From CAYVAP01 sp964343195 (lineage in GTDB: Bacteria; Bacteroidota; Bacteroidia; J057): a stretch of 7,499 nt of DNA. This document shows, piece after piece, positions 5,945 to 7,499 of the stretch. The notes beneath the pieces were generated by a model, which saw only the letters and a program-made list of their open reading frames with translations, did no database searches and was not told the DNA's origin. The stretch spans positions 1-7,499 of the forward strand of contig CAYFIR010000199.1 in assembly GCA_964343195.1 (NCBI GenBank), read 5' to 3'. How positions within the stretch are numbered: the first letter of the stretch is position 1; each line of letters begins with the position of its first letter. The position numbers and the translations under genes were made by a program.

Positions 5945-7105
5945 CTATTCTTCCAGCCAGCTACGGTAGTATTTTCCATCGTCGATGGAGATGGCCTGCT
6001 CTGTTAGCTTGAGCGGCTTGAAGGTATCGATCATCACGGCCAATTCATCGGTTCGCTCCTTGCCAATGCTGCGCTCATAGGCACCGGGATGTGGGCCATG
6101 AGGAATGCCAGCCGGATGCAGGGATATATGGCCCTGATCGATGTCATTTCGGCTCATGAAGTCTCCATCCACATAGTACAACATCTCATCTGAGTCGATG
6201 TTGGAGTGGTTGTACGGGGCAGGAATGGCCTGCGGATGGTAGTCATACAGCCGTGGACAGAAGGAACAGATCACATAGGCCGATGTTTCAAAAGTCTGGT
6301 GAACGGGGGGCGGCTGATGGACCCGACCGGTAATGGGTTCAAAGTTGTGAATGGAGAATCCGTATGGAAAATTATAGCCATCCCATCCAACTACGTCAAA
6401 GGGATGTGTAGCATAAACCAGATGATGCAGGTGGCTTTGCTTCTTGATCTTCATCAGAAACTCTCCCTTCTCATCGTGGGTCTCCAGGTCTCGAGGCAGG
6501 ATGTAGTCCCGTTCGCAGAAGGGCGAATGCTCCAGCATCTGCCCGAACCAGTTGCGGTAGCGCTTGGGGGTGTAGATTGGGTGAAAGGATTCCGCCCAAA
6601 GGATGCGGTTGTCTTCGGTGTCGAACTCAATCTGGTAGATCATGCCACGAGGGATGATCAGGTAGTCTCCATATTCGAAGGGGATATTTCCCAGCAGGGT
6701 CCGAAGGGTGCCGCTCCCTTTGTGGATGAACAGCATTTCGTCCGCATCGGCATTTTTGTAGAAGTACTCGGTGAGAGACTTTCGCGGAGCTGCGACTCCG
6801 ATGTGGATGTCATTGTTGACCATCAGAGGCACGCGCGACTCCAGAAAGTCATCGGCAGGAGCCACGTTAAAGGAAATCAGCTTGCGGGAAGTCATGTTGC
6901 GGTCCACAGCAATTCGAGGGTTCATGTCCAAAGCATCTCTAATTTCGGCAACCTGGGTAGGTCGGTGCAGGTGATAGAGCAGGGAGGACATCCCGTCAAA
7001 TCCGATGGTGCCAAACAGTTGCTCATTATAGAGCGACCCGTCGGGTTTGCGAAACTGGGTATGTCGCTTTTGGGGAATCTGCCCGAGTTTGTGATAAATA
7101 GGCAT
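5945..7105 (-). CDS. hmgA: Homogentisate 1,2-dioxygenase (EC 1.13.11.5)
   Basis: Non-heme Fe(II) cupin enzyme that opens the ring of homogentisate to maleylacetoacetate, acting in the cytosol. From the ATG at 7103-7105 the protein is 386 aa and starts MPIYHKLGQIPQKRHTQFRK, the usual N-terminus of the short bacterial branch (human and Pseudomonas enzymes are longer). An in-frame ATG at 7154-7156 would add 17 residues (MNSEQVTPSS and so on) without family character, so the inner start is preferred. Iron ligands are His300 and Glu307 (YNHSNIDSDEML) and His336 (GIPHGPHPG). His263 and His269 (GRVHQPPPVHQTFE) lie just before the metal site, in the stretch that supplies active-site histidines. An N-terminal cupin-like half contains DEMLFIHKGSGTL (122-134). 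It is the first gene of the minus-strand pair. Neither hpd nor a maleylacetoacetate isomerase gene is in the window. Confidence 0.96.
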   Translation of the reverse strand: MPIYHKLGQIPQKRHTQFRKPDGSLYNEQLFGTIGFDGMSSLLYHLHRPTQVAEIRDALDMNPRIAVDRNMTSRKLISFNVAPADDFLESRVPLMVNNDIHIGVAAPRKSLTEYFYKNADADEMLFIHKGSGTLRTLLGNIPFEYGDYLIIPRGMIYQIEFDTEDNRILWAESFHPIYTPKRYRNWFGQMLEHSPFCERDYILPRDLETHDEKGEFLMKIKKQSHLHHLVYATHPFDVVGWDGYNFPYGFSIHNFEPITGRVHQPPPVHQTFETSAYVICSFCPRLYDYHPQAIPAPYNHSNIDSDEMLYYVDGDFMSRNDIDQGHISLHPAGIPHGPHPGAYERSIGKERTDELAVMIDTFKPLKLTEQAISIDDGKYYRSWLEE

Positions 7106-7255
7106 ATTGCGTGTTGTGTAGTGGGGTGAGCTCGGAGTTACTTGCTCGCTGTTCACAGTCAGGGAACTGATTATCAGGCCATCCCAAATCTGAACATTCA
7201 GCTACGAACCCGGAACTCACGTTGTAGTAGTGAAAACAGATCCTTTGAACCAGTT

Positions 7256-7284
7256 AATATAACCCATCTCTCTGTCCACACCAA
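7256..7284 (-). promoter_or_regulatory. Candidate sigma-70-like promoter for hmgA
   Basis: On the minus strand TTGGTG (7279-7284) and TATATT (7256-7261) are separated by exactly 17 bp, matching the bacterial -35/-10 consensus at 4 and 5 of 6 positions. Transcription would begin near 7249, giving a leader of about 144 nt before the hmgA ATG. Bacteroidota housekeeping promoters more often read TTG/TAnnTTTG, which was not found here, so the call is tentative. Confidence 0.3.
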
Positions 7285-7326
7285 CCACAATCTTCATGCA
7301 TTGTTCCAAATGCCCCAAACGCAAGA

Positions 7327-7348
7327 GGCCCAGCCAAATGGCCGGGCC
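7327..7348 (-). terminator. GC-rich hairpin, possible terminator of a gene to the right
   Basis: GGCCC-A-GCC (7327-7335) and GGC-C-GGGCC (7340-7348) pair around the tetraloop AAAT with a single A-C mismatch. Read on the minus strand the stem is followed by TCTTGCGTTT, a weak T-rich tract. It would suit the end of a minus-strand gene beyond the right edge. It lies upstream of the candidate hmgA promoter, so it is not expected to attenuate hmgA. Confidence 0.4.
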
Positions 7349-7467
7349 CAAACATGACAGTAAATAGGGGTATGACAGGAGCCTTTGAGTTACGGAAGTC
7401 GATAGTCAAGGCTCAAACTATCCAAAGTAAAGGGGACCTAGTTGCCTACGGAATTAAGTAATTACTC

Positions 7468-7481
7468 ATTCGTAATTCGTA
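7468..7481 (+). repeat. Tandem heptamer ATTCGTA (two units)
   Basis: Two exact head-to-tail copies of ATTCGTA. They differ from the GTTCGTA pair at 1-17 only in the first base. The copies are intergenic, at opposite ends of the window, and their role is unknown. Confidence 0.55.
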
Positions 7482-7499
7482 TAAAGTGCTCGCCAGCAA

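Larger units (their letters stand above)
7106..7499. other. Non-coding region upstream of hmgA
   Basis: About 390 bp without a credible gene on either strand; the short open frames here lack recognisable family features. It holds a candidate hmgA promoter (7256-7284), a GC-rich hairpin (7327-7348), a second weak inverted repeat (GAGCCTT at 7379-7385 with AAGGCTC at 7408-7414), the palindrome GTAATTAC (7458-7465), and TTCGTA heptamer copies (7203-7209 inverted, 7468-7481 direct). No tRNA or known riboswitch was recognised. Confidence 0.6.

Noticed and set aside
6206..7129. 307-codon open frame on the plus strand
   Set aside because: It is antisense to hmgA, whose protein has full family motifs. 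The frame shows no domain of its own.
7106..7156. 17-residue N-terminal extension of homogentisate dioxygenase from the ATG at 7154-7156
   Set aside because: The family N-terminus begins at MPIYHKLG (ATG at 7103-7105), and the extension has no family character.
7418..7434. TTACTTTG on the minus strand as a Bacteroidota -7 box
   Set aside because: There is no TTG at the expected -33 distance, and the box itself matches only in part.

Overview
The window holds five complete protein-coding genes in two convergent blocks. No tRNA, rRNA, CRISPR array or transposase was seen. It looks like the chromosome of a member of the Bacteroidota. All five starts lack a convincing Shine-Dalgarno sequence, and the homogentisate dioxygenase is of the short (~386 aa) bacterial kind. 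Intergenic spacers carry short tandem words such as TTCGTA-type heptamers and pyrimidine-rich low-complexity tracts. A finer placement (for example a Saprospiria/Lewinella-like marine lineage) is only a guess.

Left block, plus strand: (i) a 658-aa double-length ketoacyl synthase III protein (181-2157). Its N-terminal half keeps a Cys-His-Asn active site and its C-terminal half has lost all three residues. (ii) A 452-aa soluble cytochrome P450 (2247-3605), 89 bp downstream and probably in the same transcript, with a long imperfect hairpin between the two. (iii) A Sfp-type phosphopantetheinyl transferase (3833-4573), separated from the P450 by a candidate intrinsic terminator and so probably transcribed from its own promoter. 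Together these resemble the accessory part of an acyl-condensing (fatty-acid or polyketide-like) biosynthetic locus: a condensing enzyme, an oxidative tailoring enzyme and a carrier-protein activator. No carrier protein, reductase, acyl-activating enzyme or P450 redox partner lies in the window, so the product cannot be read from here.

Right block, minus strand: homogentisate 1,2-dioxygenase (hmgA, 5945-7105) followed after a 45-bp gap by fumarylacetoacetase (4628-5899). These are two steps of tyrosine/phenylalanine catabolism, which ends in fumarate and acetoacetate. Maleylacetoacetate isomerase, the step between them, is absent here. A sigma-70-like candidate promoter lies about 150 bp upstream of hmgA.

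The two blocks converge on a near-perfect 42-bp palindrome (4581-4622) that fills most of the 54-bp gap between their stop codons. The spacers at 1-180, 2158-2246, 3606-3832 and 7106-7499 contain repeats and hairpins. The most interesting points are the KS/CLF-like active-plus-dead architecture of the condensing enzyme and the shared repeat words upstream of it and of the transferase gene.
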